A DNA stretch of 27,706 nt from CAG-791 sp045117315 (GTDB taxonomy: Bacteria; Bacillota; Clostridia; Lachnospirales; Lachnospiraceae): contig JBGUNJ010000030.1 of NCBI GenBank assembly GCA_045117315.1, positions 1 through 27,706 of the forward strand, written 5' to 3'. Of the stretch, positions 15,680 to 23,426 are shown one piece after another. The number at the start of each line of letters is the position of its first letter. Positions within the stretch are counted from its first letter, which is position 1. Both the position numbers and the translations under genes were made by a program. The notes under the pieces were generated by a model. That model had not been told where the DNA came from. It saw only the letters and a program-made list of their open reading frames with translations, and made no database searches.

Positions 15680-16387
15680 CTGGTCGTTTTCCCTGGCGTC
15701 TGCCACTGCCCGGAACATGAAAAAGTCTTCCGGTGTAGTGATCTTGACATTGTCCGCTCCGCAGTCCACGACTGACAGAGGATGTCCGTAGTGGCGCATC
15801 AGGGTACATGTGTCGATCATATCTGTCAGGCCCTCACTGATGGCTTTCTCCTGAACATCGAGCACCTCGTCCAGTCTGAAGCCCTGAGGGGCCTTGGCGA
15901 TTTTGGAGCGCCGGCGGTTGACAACCTCTTCGACTTCTCCGGTGTCACTGACCAGGACAACTGTCTCCTTGGCAGGGCCGCAGCTGACGCTGGTGCCGTT
16001 CTGCTCCACACTGCGGATGTTGGCGCTGATCAGATCCGCGTCGATCAGGGGACGGACACCGTCATGGATCAGGACGGTGTGGCTCTCCCGTCCAAAGACG
16101 CGCGCCGCCTCGGCAAGGCCGTTATAGATAGACATCTGACCGGTCGCTCCTCCCGGAACGATCGATGCCACTTTATCAAGCCTGTATGTATATTTGAGCT
16201 TCTCCATATAAGGGATCCATTCCTCTATGCAGACGACAATGATCCCGTCTATCTCCGGATGATGGTTGAAGATTTCGACAGTATGAACGATGATGGGCTT
16301 GCCATGTACAAAGAGAAACTGCTTGGGTCTGTCCTTTGCATGCATTCTCTTGCCTGACCCGCCCGCGAAAATCACTGCTAAATTCAT
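15671..16387 (-). CDS. IspD/TarI-like cytidylyltransferase (probable CDP-alditol synthase)
   Basis: A 238-residue nucleotidyltransferase. AVIFAGGSGKRM (4-15) and RPKQF (20-24) form the CTP loop; IHDGVRPLID and the late DNVKITTPEDF are conserved in IspD and TarI/Bcs1. CIEEWIPYM has the tryptophan seen in TarI where IspD usually differs, and the polysaccharide context also favours an alditol phosphate (ribitol 5-phosphate or similar) over methylerythritol phosphate. It would make CDP-alditol for the CDP-alcohol enzyme at 11697. No TarJ-like reductase is in the window. GGGGAG lies ten nt before the ATG. IspD itself cannot be ruled out. Confidence 0.8.
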   Translation of the reverse strand: MNLAVIFAGGSGKRMHAKDRPKQFLFVHGKPIIVHTVEIFNHHPEIDGIIVVCIEEWIPYMEKLKYTYRLDKVASIVPGGATGQMSIYNGLAEAARVFGRESHTVLIHDGVRPLIDADLISANIRSVEQNGTSVSCGPAKETVVLVSDTGEVEEVVNRRRSKIAKAPQGFRLDEVLDVQEKAISEGLTDMIDTCTLMRHYGHPLSVVDCGADNVKITTPEDFFMFRAVADARENDQLL

Positions 16388-16504
16388 AATATTATTTCAC
16401 TCCCCGGGAGTTGATGACCTCCGCCCGAACAGCGGAGACTGATTGTCCATTCCGGAAGCCGCGCCCGGGCGATCCGTCATGAAAGGTAAATACAGTTCAA
16501 AAAC

Positions 16505-16533
16505 ATGATACACTATTTCATATTCTTCGTAAA
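16505..16533 (-). promoter_or_regulatory. Candidate internal promoter before the cytidylyltransferase gene
   Basis: On the minus strand TTTACG, a 17-nt spacer, then TATCAT (five of six -10 matches). The -35 box lies in a 12-bp palindrome TTCGTAAACGAA (16526-16537), which could be an operator. The leader to the ATG at 16387 would be about 110 nt. It sits in the 214-nt spacer after the flippase, which otherwise shows no gene. Confidence 0.5.
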
Positions 16534-16601
16534 CGAAAAAGGCACAAAAGACAAGAGGCCTGGTCTGCCGGTTCTCTGAACAGCCCCCCGCTTTTTGATT
16601 T

Positions 16602-18023
16602 TTACTGTTTTTTCTTTTTTATTTTGGATGCCAGCTTCCGCAGGATCACTGCCAGGTTCCTCTTGTTCAGCAGGATAAAGAAGACAGCGCCGAAGGTCAT
16701 ATTGACGATGGTGACCGGAAGACTGTGCATGTAATACAGATAGATCTGAACCGCCAGTACCGCAAAGGTGAAGATCATGTGCTTTACGTCATAAGCCAGC
16801 GTGATATAGTTTCTGACATTTACCACGCGGTACAAAAAGAGCGCGATATAGCTGACCAGGGTGGATCCCGAAGCGGCATAGAGTCCTATCCACCGGATCG
16901 TGGAAATATCGACGATCAGGTTGATCGCGGCGGCCACCATGGTCGTGATTCCGACACTTCTTGTCTGGAGGAAGGCAATGTAAACGCCGCCCATGAAAGA
17001 CGAGAGGCCGAAAAACAGCATTGCCATCAAAAGAACAGGAATCTGGTTCAGGGCCTCACTGTAGTCGCCCCTGATCAGGATGCTGAAAATAATGGGGGCG
17101 CCGCCGATGAGGAAGGACATGAATCCCGCCATGATGTCAAAGATATTCCTGAACATTTCGGAATAGTATTCTCCGACATTGTCGTCGTTGACCGAGACCG
17201 AGGCGTTCTCCTGCCAGGCCAGTGAAAAAGTGTTCTGGGCCAGCGTCAGGATCGAAGGCACCTTGTTGGCCACCGCATAGACAGCGTTCGCAGTCACTCC
17301 CATATAAATAGAAATGACAAAGCGGTCGGACGCTCGCATGACCCACATGGACATGGCGTTGGGAACCATGGGCCAGGAGTAGGCCAGCATCTTTTTGATC
17401 ATCCCGGAATCGTAGGCACTCAGGTCAAAATATCTGTGGATTCTGATCCTGTATCCGATGAAGAGGCTTGCCAGTGTATAGGCGGCAAAAAGGGTGAATA
17501 CCGCTCCCTTTAAGCCGGCGCTCAGCTTCATGACCAGAATGAGAAGAAAGAGTACATTTCCGATCGAGTTGATGATCGCTCCCACGGAATAGTCCACATT
17601 CCTGGCCAGTCCGCGGGCGATCTGCCCCATCGCTCCATAGATGGCGTCCGCGAAGAAATAGATGCAGACGATTACCTTCAGGGTGACGCTGTCGGATGGA
17701 AACAGAAAATAGACTATCGCCAGCATGACCAGGGAGACCGGGACCATGACCAGAAAGATATTCGTTATGATTCTTTTTTTCTCCTCCTCCTTTTCCCTGG
17801 CCATGATCAGAAAGCGGAAGGCCGCCGTCTGGATCTGAAGAGTAGCCGCAGGAAGGATCAGAGATGCGAGTACCACGATCAGGTCATAGGAGCCGTACTC
17901 CTCCTTGGTCAGGTAGGCCGTGAGGATAGGCAGTATGACAAAGCTCGCAAGCTTGGGCAGAAAAGTACCTACTGCCAGTATTATGCTGCTGTTGATCAGC
18001 TCGGTTGATCTTTTTTTATTCAT
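16602..18023 (-). CDS. Wzx-type polysaccharide flippase
   Basis: A 473-residue, multi-helix protein of the oligosaccharide flippase (MOP/PST) family. ELINSSIILAVGTFLPKLASFVILPILTAYLTKEEYGSYDL at the N-terminus is the standard opening (only its pattern matters: conserved G, P and L-T-xEEYG), and NVRNYITLAYDVKHM near the C-terminus fits too. It should carry the undecaprenyl-linked repeat unit across the membrane. About 12-14 helices are visible, with a lysine-rich end. It is the second flippase of the locus; the first is cut off at the window edge. The ribosome site is weak. A 214-nt spacer separates it from the next gene. Confidence 0.9.
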   Translation of the reverse strand: MNKKRSTELINSSIILAVGTFLPKLASFVILPILTAYLTKEEYGSYDLIVVLASLILPAATLQIQTAAFRFLIMAREKEEEKKRIITNIFLVMVPVSLVMLAIVYFLFPSDSVTLKVIVCIYFFADAIYGAMGQIARGLARNVDYSVGAIINSIGNVLFLLILVMKLSAGLKGAVFTLFAAYTLASLFIGYRIRIHRYFDLSAYDSGMIKKMLAYSWPMVPNAMSMWVMRASDRFVISIYMGVTANAVYAVANKVPSILTLAQNTFSLAWQENASVSVNDDNVGEYYSEMFRNIFDIMAGFMSFLIGGAPIIFSILIRGDYSEALNQIPVLLMAMLFFGLSSFMGGVYIAFLQTRSVGITTMVAAAINLIVDISTIRWIGLYAASGSTLVSYIALFLYRVVNVRNYITLAYDVKHMIFTFAVLAVQIYLYYMHSLPVTIVNMTFGAVFFILLNKRNLAVILRKLASKIKKKKQ

Positions 18024-18098
18024 TCTAAAAACCAGTGCCTGTTAAACATGTGTCTGAAATCCCGGATATTGCACGATGAATAATACCGCGCCCGTCTG

Positions 18099-19193
18099 TC
18101 AGAAAATGTATTTTCTCTGGACATAGTAACTGAGCAGGAAGAGCACGGTGTCGACCACTGCCTTGACTCCCACTTCGGGTACCGCCGGCAGGATCAGTGT
18201 GCCGCCTGTCACCAGAAGGGCGCTGAGCGACATCTGGACGGCCGCCAGAAGGACATATTTTGCCGCGGAACCTGTCGCGCTCCGGCGGCTGCGGAACACA
18301 ATCCTGTAATTGACTGTAAAATTGTAAGCCGCGGAGAGGATGCGGGCCAGCACAGTTGAGACCGCCACATAATGAAGGGGAAGATCTTTTCCGCGCAGCA
18401 GCCTGCAGAACAGCGCAAAAAGCACCAGGTCGATCACGCAGGAAGACAGTGAGGCGAAAATATATTTGAAAAATTTCGCCCCCAGAATGCGGTAGATCCT
18501 GAAGGAGTCCCTGAGCGGGTTGAAATGAGTCTGGTGATTCTCTTTCGAATCATAAATGGTCCTGATCGGGACCTCCTCGATCTCATATCTTCCGGCCGTC
18601 TCCAGCAGCATCTGTGTCTCGAATTCGAATCTCTCGCCCTGCACATCGAGCAGTTCCTTCATGAATACGCGGGGAATGCCGCGAAGTCCGGTCTGTGTGT
18701 CACTGACAGAAACGCCGGACACATAGCCCAGGATCTTCATGGTCAGCTTGTTGCCGAAGGCGCTCTTCCAGGGCACATCCTCCTGGTCAAATGTGCGCAC
18801 ACCCAGCACCAGACTGTCCGGTTTTTCCCTGAGCCGCTCCATGACAGACAGGATGCACTCCGTGCTGTGCTGCCCGTCCGAGTCGGCCGTCACCACTCCC
18901 ACAGCGGAAGGATACCGGTCCAGTACGTAGGAAAAGCCCGTTTTGAGAGCCCTCCCCTTTCCGCGGTTCACATCATGGGAAAGCAATGTGCCGCCTGTTT
19001 CGGTTATTATGGCCCGGGCTCTGTCAAAAATCTCATTATATTGATCGCCGCTTCCGTCGTTGACGATGATCACATCGCGGATTCCCTGCCTGCGGAAGTC
19101 CTCCAGAAGACTGATCAGTCTGTCGTCCGGCTCATAGGAAGGTATGATCACAGGAATATCCGATTTAGTTCTTTTCTCTATCTCTGTGCTCAA
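18099..19193 (-). CDS. Glycosyltransferase 2 fused to a GtrA-like membrane domain
   Basis: A 364-residue fusion. Residues 12-235 form a DPM1-like GT2 domain with VIIVNDGSGD (41-50), TADSDGQHS (102-110) and DTQTGLRG (165-172). Residues about 243-362 are a four-helix GtrA domain, ending with the typical YYVQRKYIF. GtrB-type enzymes make polyprenyl-phosphate sugars, and GtrA is thought to flip them or assist their transfer; here both are in one chain. Translation starts at TTG (19193), supported by AAGGAG 11 nt upstream and the lack of any nearby in-frame ATG. It sits 75 nt upstream (on the coding strand, after it) of the flippase gene. The sugar is unknown. Confidence 0.87.
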   Translation of the reverse strand: MSTEIEKRTKSDIPVIIPSYEPDDRLISLLEDFRRQGIRDVIIVNDGSGDQYNEIFDRARAIITETGGTLLSHDVNRGKGRALKTGFSYVLDRYPSAVGVVTADSDGQHSTECILSVMERLREKPDSLVLGVRTFDQEDVPWKSAFGNKLTMKILGYVSGVSVSDTQTGLRGIPRVFMKELLDVQGERFEFETQMLLETAGRYEIEEVPIRTIYDSKENHQTHFNPLRDSFRIYRILGAKFFKYIFASLSSCVIDLVLFALFCRLLRGKDLPLHYVAVSTVLARILSAAYNFTVNYRIVFRSRRSATGSAAKYVLLAAVQMSLSALLVTGGTLILPAVPEVGVKAVVDTVLFLLSYYVQRKYIF

Positions 19194-19307
19194 GTTTTTA
19201 TACGCTCCTTTCCCCTCCTGACGGTGCTGCCCTGCAGCACAAAAAAATTCACCGATACTCTCCTTTTACAGGCCGTGTCCGATATTCCGTCCGCCGGCAG
19301 ACAGGCA

Positions 19308-20084
19308 TCAGCGGTTGGATTTTTCCGCGTTGCGGTAGAGAGCGTTGATCCGCTCCGCAAGAGGATCCGGCCAGAATTTTTTCAGCATGTGCAGGTCCTC
19401 CTGCGTGCGAAGGGAAGATTCTATGATATCGGTCGTAGTGGAGTCCCTGTGGATGCGGTGACCCATGAGGGGAATCGGCGCATAGACGAAATCTCCCTTC
19501 ATATCCGCTGCCGCCGCCCAGGCTTCCCAGTCTATATTGCTCTTCATTCCCTTTCTGAACATGGCATAGGGAAGATTTTCCTTCGCAAAAGTCACAGAAG
19601 GACAGCAGATCGGATTTCCCAGTGACAGAATTCTTCTCTTTACTCCTCTGCTTCCGCTGAAAAAGGGAACCCGCATGGGAGACAGCAGGATTCTTTTGAA
19701 CATCAGATTCGTATTGCTGTAAGTCCTCTCCTCTTCACGTATCTCATAATAATCCGAGAAGAAAAGAAGGGGCTTCTTCCTCTGCTCCATCATGGAGACA
19801 GCTGTCTTGGCATAGTCAGGCTCGTAGATGTCATCCTGGTGGGCAATAGTCACATATTTTGTCTCTGCCTGCGTGTAGGCATAATTCCAGTCGCCCGCTA
19901 TATCGGAAGCCTTTCCTGAAAAACGCACTTCCAGGTCCCGCTCTTTCGCGATCCTCCTGATGTGCGCATTATCCGTCGATGTGGCGATCAGGATCCGGCT
20001 CTTCATAGTCTGGGCAAAAAGCGAATCAACACATTCTTCAAGATACGGACTCTCCTGATAGGCGCAGATGACAAAGGTGTGCAT
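19308..20084 (-). CDS. Family 2 glycosyltransferase
   Basis: A 258-residue GT2-fold protein. MHTFVICAYQESPYLEECVD is the typical first strand and helix, AGDWNYAYTQAETKYVTIAH follows, and HQDDIYEPDY carries the metal-binding DxD-like group. NIDWEAWAAA is the likely position of the catalytic base. It would add one sugar of the repeat unit at the inner membrane face. The ATG at 20084 is chosen over the longer frame from 20111 because GGAGG lies four nt upstream. It follows a 363-nt spacer with its own candidate promoter. Donor and linkage are unknown. Confidence 0.85.
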   Translation of the reverse strand: MHTFVICAYQESPYLEECVDSLFAQTMKSRILIATSTDNAHIRRIAKERDLEVRFSGKASDIAGDWNYAYTQAETKYVTIAHQDDIYEPDYAKTAVSMMEQRKKPLLFFSDYYEIREEERTYSNTNLMFKRILLSPMRVPFFSGSRGVKRRILSLGNPICCPSVTFAKENLPYAMFRKGMKSNIDWEAWAAAADMKGDFVYAPIPLMGHRIHRDSTTTDIIESSLRTQEDLHMLKKFWPDPLAERINALYRNAEKSNR

Positions 20085-20226
20085 ATTTCCTCCAACCCGG
20101 GACGATATCATCCGACAGCACGCACTGATACAAGCCCCGTCTGCATGTCGTCACAATGAAAAAACTTCCTCCATGCCGGACACTGCCGCGGAAAGCTCCG
20201 CAGGCAGGTCTGCGACAAACTCATGT

Positions 20227-20255
20227 ATTGTACTCCCTCGAAAAGCAAAACACAA
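20227..20255 (-). promoter_or_regulatory. Candidate internal promoter for the GT2 gene at 19308
   Basis: On the minus strand: TTGTGT, a 17-nt spacer, then TACAAT (five of six matches to the -10 consensus; the -35 is weak). It leaves a leader of about 135 nt before the gene. Its place in the longest spacer within the operon, behind two hairpins downstream of rmlB, makes it plausible. Confidence 0.45.
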
Positions 20256-20358
20256 CTGTTTTTTTATCCGGTTTCAAGACAGCCTTTCATGACAGCCGCT
20301 GTATAGTGGTCAGCGGATGCTGTACAGACCCGCCTGAAACGCGAGGTGTTTTTCGCGG

Positions 20359-20440
20359 CAATGCGAAGCTTTGACAATGCCTCGCATTGTTATCGCCGAA
20401 CGCAGCGTTACATGTCCACGCCTTCGAGAGGGCGTGGACA
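20359..20440. other. Two hairpins downstream of rmlB within the 363-nt spacer
   Basis: The first pairs TGTCCACGCC (20413-20422) with GGCGTGGACA (20431-20440), a perfect 10-bp stem with an 8-nt loop, seven nt after the rmlB stop. The second pairs CAATGCGA (20359-20366) with TCGCATTG (20382-20389). Neither is followed by a T run on the minus strand, so they look more like RNA-stabilising or Rho/processing-related structures than intrinsic terminators. The rest of the spacer (20085-20226) shows no gene. Confidence 0.5.
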
Positions 20441-20447
20441 GCAACGA

Positions 20448-21467
20448 TCAGCGGTTCCCGTACATCTGCTCGTAATAATTCTGGTATTCGCCGTCGATAA
20501 TGGGCTGCCACCAGGACTGGTTGTCGAGATACCACTTGATCGTCTTTTTAATTCCGTCCTTAAACATGGTCTCGGGCAGCCAGCCGAGCTCACTGTGGAT
20601 CTTGGTCGGATCAATTGCATAGCGAAGGTCATGTCCCTTGCGGTCAGTGACATAAGTGATCAGGCTCTCGGGCTTGCCCAGTTCTTTGCAGATCAGCCTG
20701 ACGATGTCGATGTTCTTCATCTCGTTGTGGCCGCCGATATTGTATACCTCACCGACACGGCCCTCCCTCATCACGAGATCGATGGCCTTGCAGTGATCCT
20801 CGACATAGAGCCAGTCGCGGACATTGAGTCCTTCTCCGTAGACCGGCAGGGGCTTGTCGTTCAGGGCATTGATGATCATGAGCGGAATGAGCTTCTCCGG
20901 GAAATGATAGGGGCCGTAGTTATTGGAACAGCGGCTGATGGAGGTCGGAAGCCCGTAGGTCCTGTGATAAGCCAGCACGAGCAGGTCGGCAGATGCCTTG
21001 GAGCTGCTGTAGGGACTGCTTGTGTGGATCGGGGTCTCCTCTGTAAAGAAGAGATCGGGACGGTCGAGCGGAAGGTCGCCGTAAACCTCGTCTGTGGAAA
21101 CCTGATGATAACGCCTGATCCCGTATTTGCGGCAGGCGTCCATCAGCGTTGAAGTACCTATAATATTGGTCTGAAGGAAAATCTCAGGGTTCTCAATGGA
21201 GCGGTCCACATGAGATTCCGCCGCAAAGTTCACCACGATGTCCGGCTTTTCTTCCTCAAAGAGCCTGTAAACGCCCTCCCTGTCACAAATATCCATTTTT
21301 ACAAAGCGGAAATTGGGCCGGTCCATTACAGGGGCAAGCGTGGAAAGATTGCCGGCGTATGTCAGTTTATCAATACACACGATCCGGTCTTCCGGATGCC
21401 GGTCCAGTTCATAGAAAATAAAATTGCTCCCGATAAAACCAGCTCCGCCGGTCACGATAATAGTCAT
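20448..21467 (-). CDS. rmlB: dTDP-glucose 4,6-dehydratase
   Basis: An extended short-chain dehydrogenase of 339 residues that makes dTDP-4-keto-6-deoxyglucose, the second step to dTDP-L-rhamnose. It shows the NAD-binding TGGAGFIGSNF at the N-terminus, NFAAESHVDRSI, VSTDEVYGDL (the T-D-E catalytic group), YSSSKASADLLV (the YxxxK pair), SRCSNNYGPYHFPEKLIPL and the C-terminal RKGHDLRYAID, all strongly RmlB-like. The start at 21467 is preferred over 21479 because GGAG lies six nt upstream of it. A promoter with a perfect extended -10 lies at 21603-21611. rmlC and rmlD are far away in the same operon, and rmlA is not in the window. Confidence 0.97.
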   Translation of the reverse strand: MTIIVTGGAGFIGSNFIFYELDRHPEDRIVCIDKLTYAGNLSTLAPVMDRPNFRFVKMDICDREGVYRLFEEEKPDIVVNFAAESHVDRSIENPEIFLQTNIIGTSTLMDACRKYGIRRYHQVSTDEVYGDLPLDRPDLFFTEETPIHTSSPYSSSKASADLLVLAYHRTYGLPTSISRCSNNYGPYHFPEKLIPLMIINALNDKPLPVYGEGLNVRDWLYVEDHCKAIDLVMREGRVGEVYNIGGHNEMKNIDIVRLICKELGKPESLITYVTDRKGHDLRYAIDPTKIHSELGWLPETMFKDGIKKTIKWYLDNQSWWQPIIDGEYQNYYEQMYGNR

Positions 21468-21477
21468 AGCTTTCTCC

Positions 21478-21511
21478 ATTTCTGTTTCAAATCAATTTCT
21501 GTTTCAAAACA
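21478..21511. repeat. 17-bp direct tandem repeat in the rmlB leader
   Basis: Two adjacent copies (21478-21494 and 21495-21511) share ATTTCTGTTTCAAA and differ only in the last three bases. The array ends 11 bases upstream of the chosen rmlB start codon, so the proximal copy runs almost to its ribosome site. Confidence 0.75.
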
Positions 21512-21582
21512 TATCAAACAAATGCTGTTCACGGGTGCCTCTGTACCGGGCCGAAAAACGACCCGGCCGATTTTCTGCTGAC

Positions 21583-21602
21583 GGGAAAAGATGCGTTTTC
21601 CC
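21583..21602. promoter_or_regulatory. Inverted repeat over the predicted rmlB transcription start
   Basis: GGGAAAA, six bases, then TTTTCCC: a perfect 7-bp dyad directly abutting the -10 box and covering the expected start site. This is where a repressor could sit; alternatively it is a hairpin at the very 5' end of the RNA. A second GC-rich hairpin follows in the leader at 21546-21565. No regulator gene is in the window. Confidence 0.4.
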
Positions 21603-21611
21603 ATTATATCA
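21603..21611 (-). promoter_or_regulatory. Extended -10 promoter for rmlB
   Basis: On the minus strand this reads TGATATAAT, a perfect TGnTATAAT extended -10. The matching -35 position (TGTTCC, 17-nt spacer) is poor, as is usual for extended -10 promoters. The start point would fall near 21596, leaving an untranslated leader of about 130 nt. It lies between the ligase-like gene and rmlB, so it likely starts a sub-transcript of the locus. Confidence 0.7.
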
Positions 21612-21706
21612 CACATATCCAAAAGGAACATGTACAGAAAACAAAACCTGTGTCTTCGAAACCAATGTGTTTCCCGGCCTGCCGAAAACCACGTGTCTTT
21701 TGTGCA

Positions 21707-23335
21707 TCACTGTTTCGGCGGGACGCTCCCGCTCCGTGATGCCTTTTGGGCGGAAACGCTTTTCCCTGCCCTGATCCCTCTCTCGTTGAGCAGTCCGCAC
21801 ACGAAGAAGAAAACATAGGCAGACGGGAACTGATAAAAGAGCAGGGTCGCTTCGGTCATGTTGGACAAAAGCAGCATGGCAAACAGGACCGGGAGCAGAA
21901 GCAGTGCAGGGTCAGTCCCCCTGTTCCTGAAGAGCCTGATTATATTTCTGATCGTATACCCCAGAAAACAGAGGAATACGATCAGACTGGGGATTCCCAG
22001 GGCAAGTCCGATCTCCAGGAACTGATTGTGAGTGTTTTTCTTGTGCACACCTCCGCTGGCTTCAAAGACCGCCACAAAGACACCTTTTGGCGAGATGCCT
22101 GTCAGAAGCCGCTGGGGCGGGTCCACAAACATGGCTTTTACAGAAGCCTTCCAGATCTCCGGCCTCCCTGTCAGGAACCTGTTGAGGAAACCGCCGTTTG
22201 AACCCGCGCTCTCTTCTTCGGGCTCAGAGGCCTCCGCCCGGATCACAAAGGGATCCGGAAGTCCCGGCAGGACATTCTGCTGAGAAAAGGCGGCCGTCTT
22301 TTCCGGGGATACTCTTTCCCCGTTTTTCAAAGACTCCGTGATCTCCGCGATATCTGAAATCTCCCTGACATCTGAAATCTCCACGGCCTCTGAAACACCC
22401 GCAGACTCTGATGTCTCAAGGGTCTCTGAAATATCCCCTCCTGCCGCAGAAGGATTGTTCCGTTTTTCCTTTCCGATCCAAAACGCCTTCGTCACAGCAG
22501 AATTGATGATCAGCAGTACCACAACGAACAGGACGGCGGCTATGGCGGCCTGCTTTTTGCCGGATCTTCCGGCTCTTTGGGATTTTACTCTGCTGACCCA
22601 TGTGAAAACCATCAGACCTGCGCCCAGAACCGACACGACAAGAGAGGTCTTGGAGAATGACAGAACCGCGCCCAGATAATTTACAAGGACCATGACAACG
22701 CTCAAAACCTTGGCGGGGATGGTCTTGTCCCAGAAAAAGAGAAGAATTGCACCCAGGAAGGCGATCATCTGGATCAGTCCCGTCGTGTTGGTGTTGCAGT
22801 TGAAGTGCAGACCCATCATGTACTTGCCCATGGTCAGAGCCCCGCCTGCAGGCAGGAGAATATCTTTGTAGCTGAAGGCAGTCTTGATGGCAAAAATCAT
22901 AAAGCCGGTCCAGACCGCCAGATGAATGTGCAGCCAGACCCTGAGCGGCGTCAGATTCCTCTGCCTGCCCATATAATGCCCCAGGGGATAGAAAAGAAGG
23001 AGGGTCACGAAGGTATCCAACAGATAGATTCTGTTGGAGTAAAACATGTTCTTTTCAAAATAGAAGGAGGCAGGCACACAGGAAATCAGAAGCGAGGCCA
23101 GCAGAAATACGGTCATGGCGTGGCCTATACGGATCCTCACCTGCCGTCTTGAAGTCAGGATGGAGATCAGGACGGCTGCTGCCGCCGCGATAAAAAGCAT
23201 GCAGTCAACAGGAAGCAATACTTCCTCCTGATGGACAAAAAACTGCAGGACACTGAGCCATCCGTGAAGCAGTGCTGACCCAAAGACCAGGATCAGGGCG
23301 ATTTTGCCGAAAATATTATCCACATCTTTTGACAT
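21707..23335 (-). CDS. O-antigen ligase/polymerase family membrane protein with a repeat-bearing loop
   Basis: A 542-residue polytopic protein with about 10-12 helices. Family marks are GRPEIWKASVKAMF (390-403) and THNQFLEIGLALGIPSL (435-451) in and after a large outer loop; the HNxxL histidine is typical of the O-antigen ligase (WaaL/Wzy_C) family. Such proteins polymerise undecaprenyl-linked repeats or attach the chain to an acceptor. The loop is enlarged by an acidic stretch (about 294-385) holding hexapeptide repeats ISETLE, VSEAVE, ISDVRE, ISDIAE, ITESLK, encoded by 18-bp DNA repeats (22341-22430). An AAAGG site precedes the ATG by nine nt. A second, unrelated polymerase-like gene lies at 8060-9337, so ligase or protein-glycosylation roles are open. 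Confidence 0.82.
   Translation of the reverse strand: MSKDVDNIFGKIALILVFGSALLHGWLSVLQFFVHQEEVLLPVDCMLFIAAAAAVLISILTSRRQVRIRIGHAMTVFLLASLLISCVPASFYFEKNMFYSNRIYLLDTFVTLLLFYPLGHYMGRQRNLTPLRVWLHIHLAVWTGFMIFAIKTAFSYKDILLPAGGALTMGKYMMGLHFNCNTNTTGLIQMIAFLGAILLFFWDKTIPAKVLSVVMVLVNYLGAVLSFSKTSLVVSVLGAGLMVFTWVSRVKSQRAGRSGKKQAAIAAVLFVVVLLIINSAVTKAFWIGKEKRNNPSAAGGDISETLETSESAGVSEAVEISDVREISDIAEITESLKNGERVSPEKTAAFSQQNVLPGLPDPFVIRAEASEPEEESAGSNGGFLNRFLTGRPEIWKASVKAMFVDPPQRLLTGISPKGVFVAVFEASGGVHKKNTHNQFLEIGLALGIPSLIVFLCFLGYTIRNIIRLFRNRGTDPALLLLPVLFAMLLLSNMTEATLLFYQFPSAYVFFFVCGLLNERGIRAGKSVSAQKASRSGSVPPKQ
22323..22430 (-). repeat. In-frame 18-bp tandem repeat, about 6 units, inside the O-antigen ligase-like gene
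   Basis: Five clear 18-bp units at 22341, 22359, 22377, 22395 and 22413, each ending in TCTGAA or TCTGAT on the plus strand, plus a more decayed unit at 22323. They encode acidic hexapeptides of the form xSExxE / ISDxxE in the large extracytoplasmic loop. The unit keeps frame, so copy number could vary without breaking the protein. Confidence 0.85.
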
Positions 23336-23426
23336 AAGAAATACCTTTTTATTAGAGAAGATTTTCCGGAATCCGGATCTGTCGGAGCTTTACCTTGTCA
23401 TTGCGTTTTGCTTTATGCCCCGCCGG

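Noticed and set aside
19224..19240. Hairpin GTGCTGC/GCAGCAC as a terminator
   Set aside because: The A/T run is on the wrong side: on the minus strand the T residues precede the stem, and on the plus strand the stem is followed by A residues.
18525..19625. Plus-strand reading frame of 366 codons
   Set aside because: It runs antisense across two recognised glycosyltransferase genes and shows no domain pattern.
20346..21152. Plus-strand reading frame of 268 codons opposite rmlB
   Set aside because: The minus strand is an unambiguous RmlB; the other frame is a by-product of its codon use.
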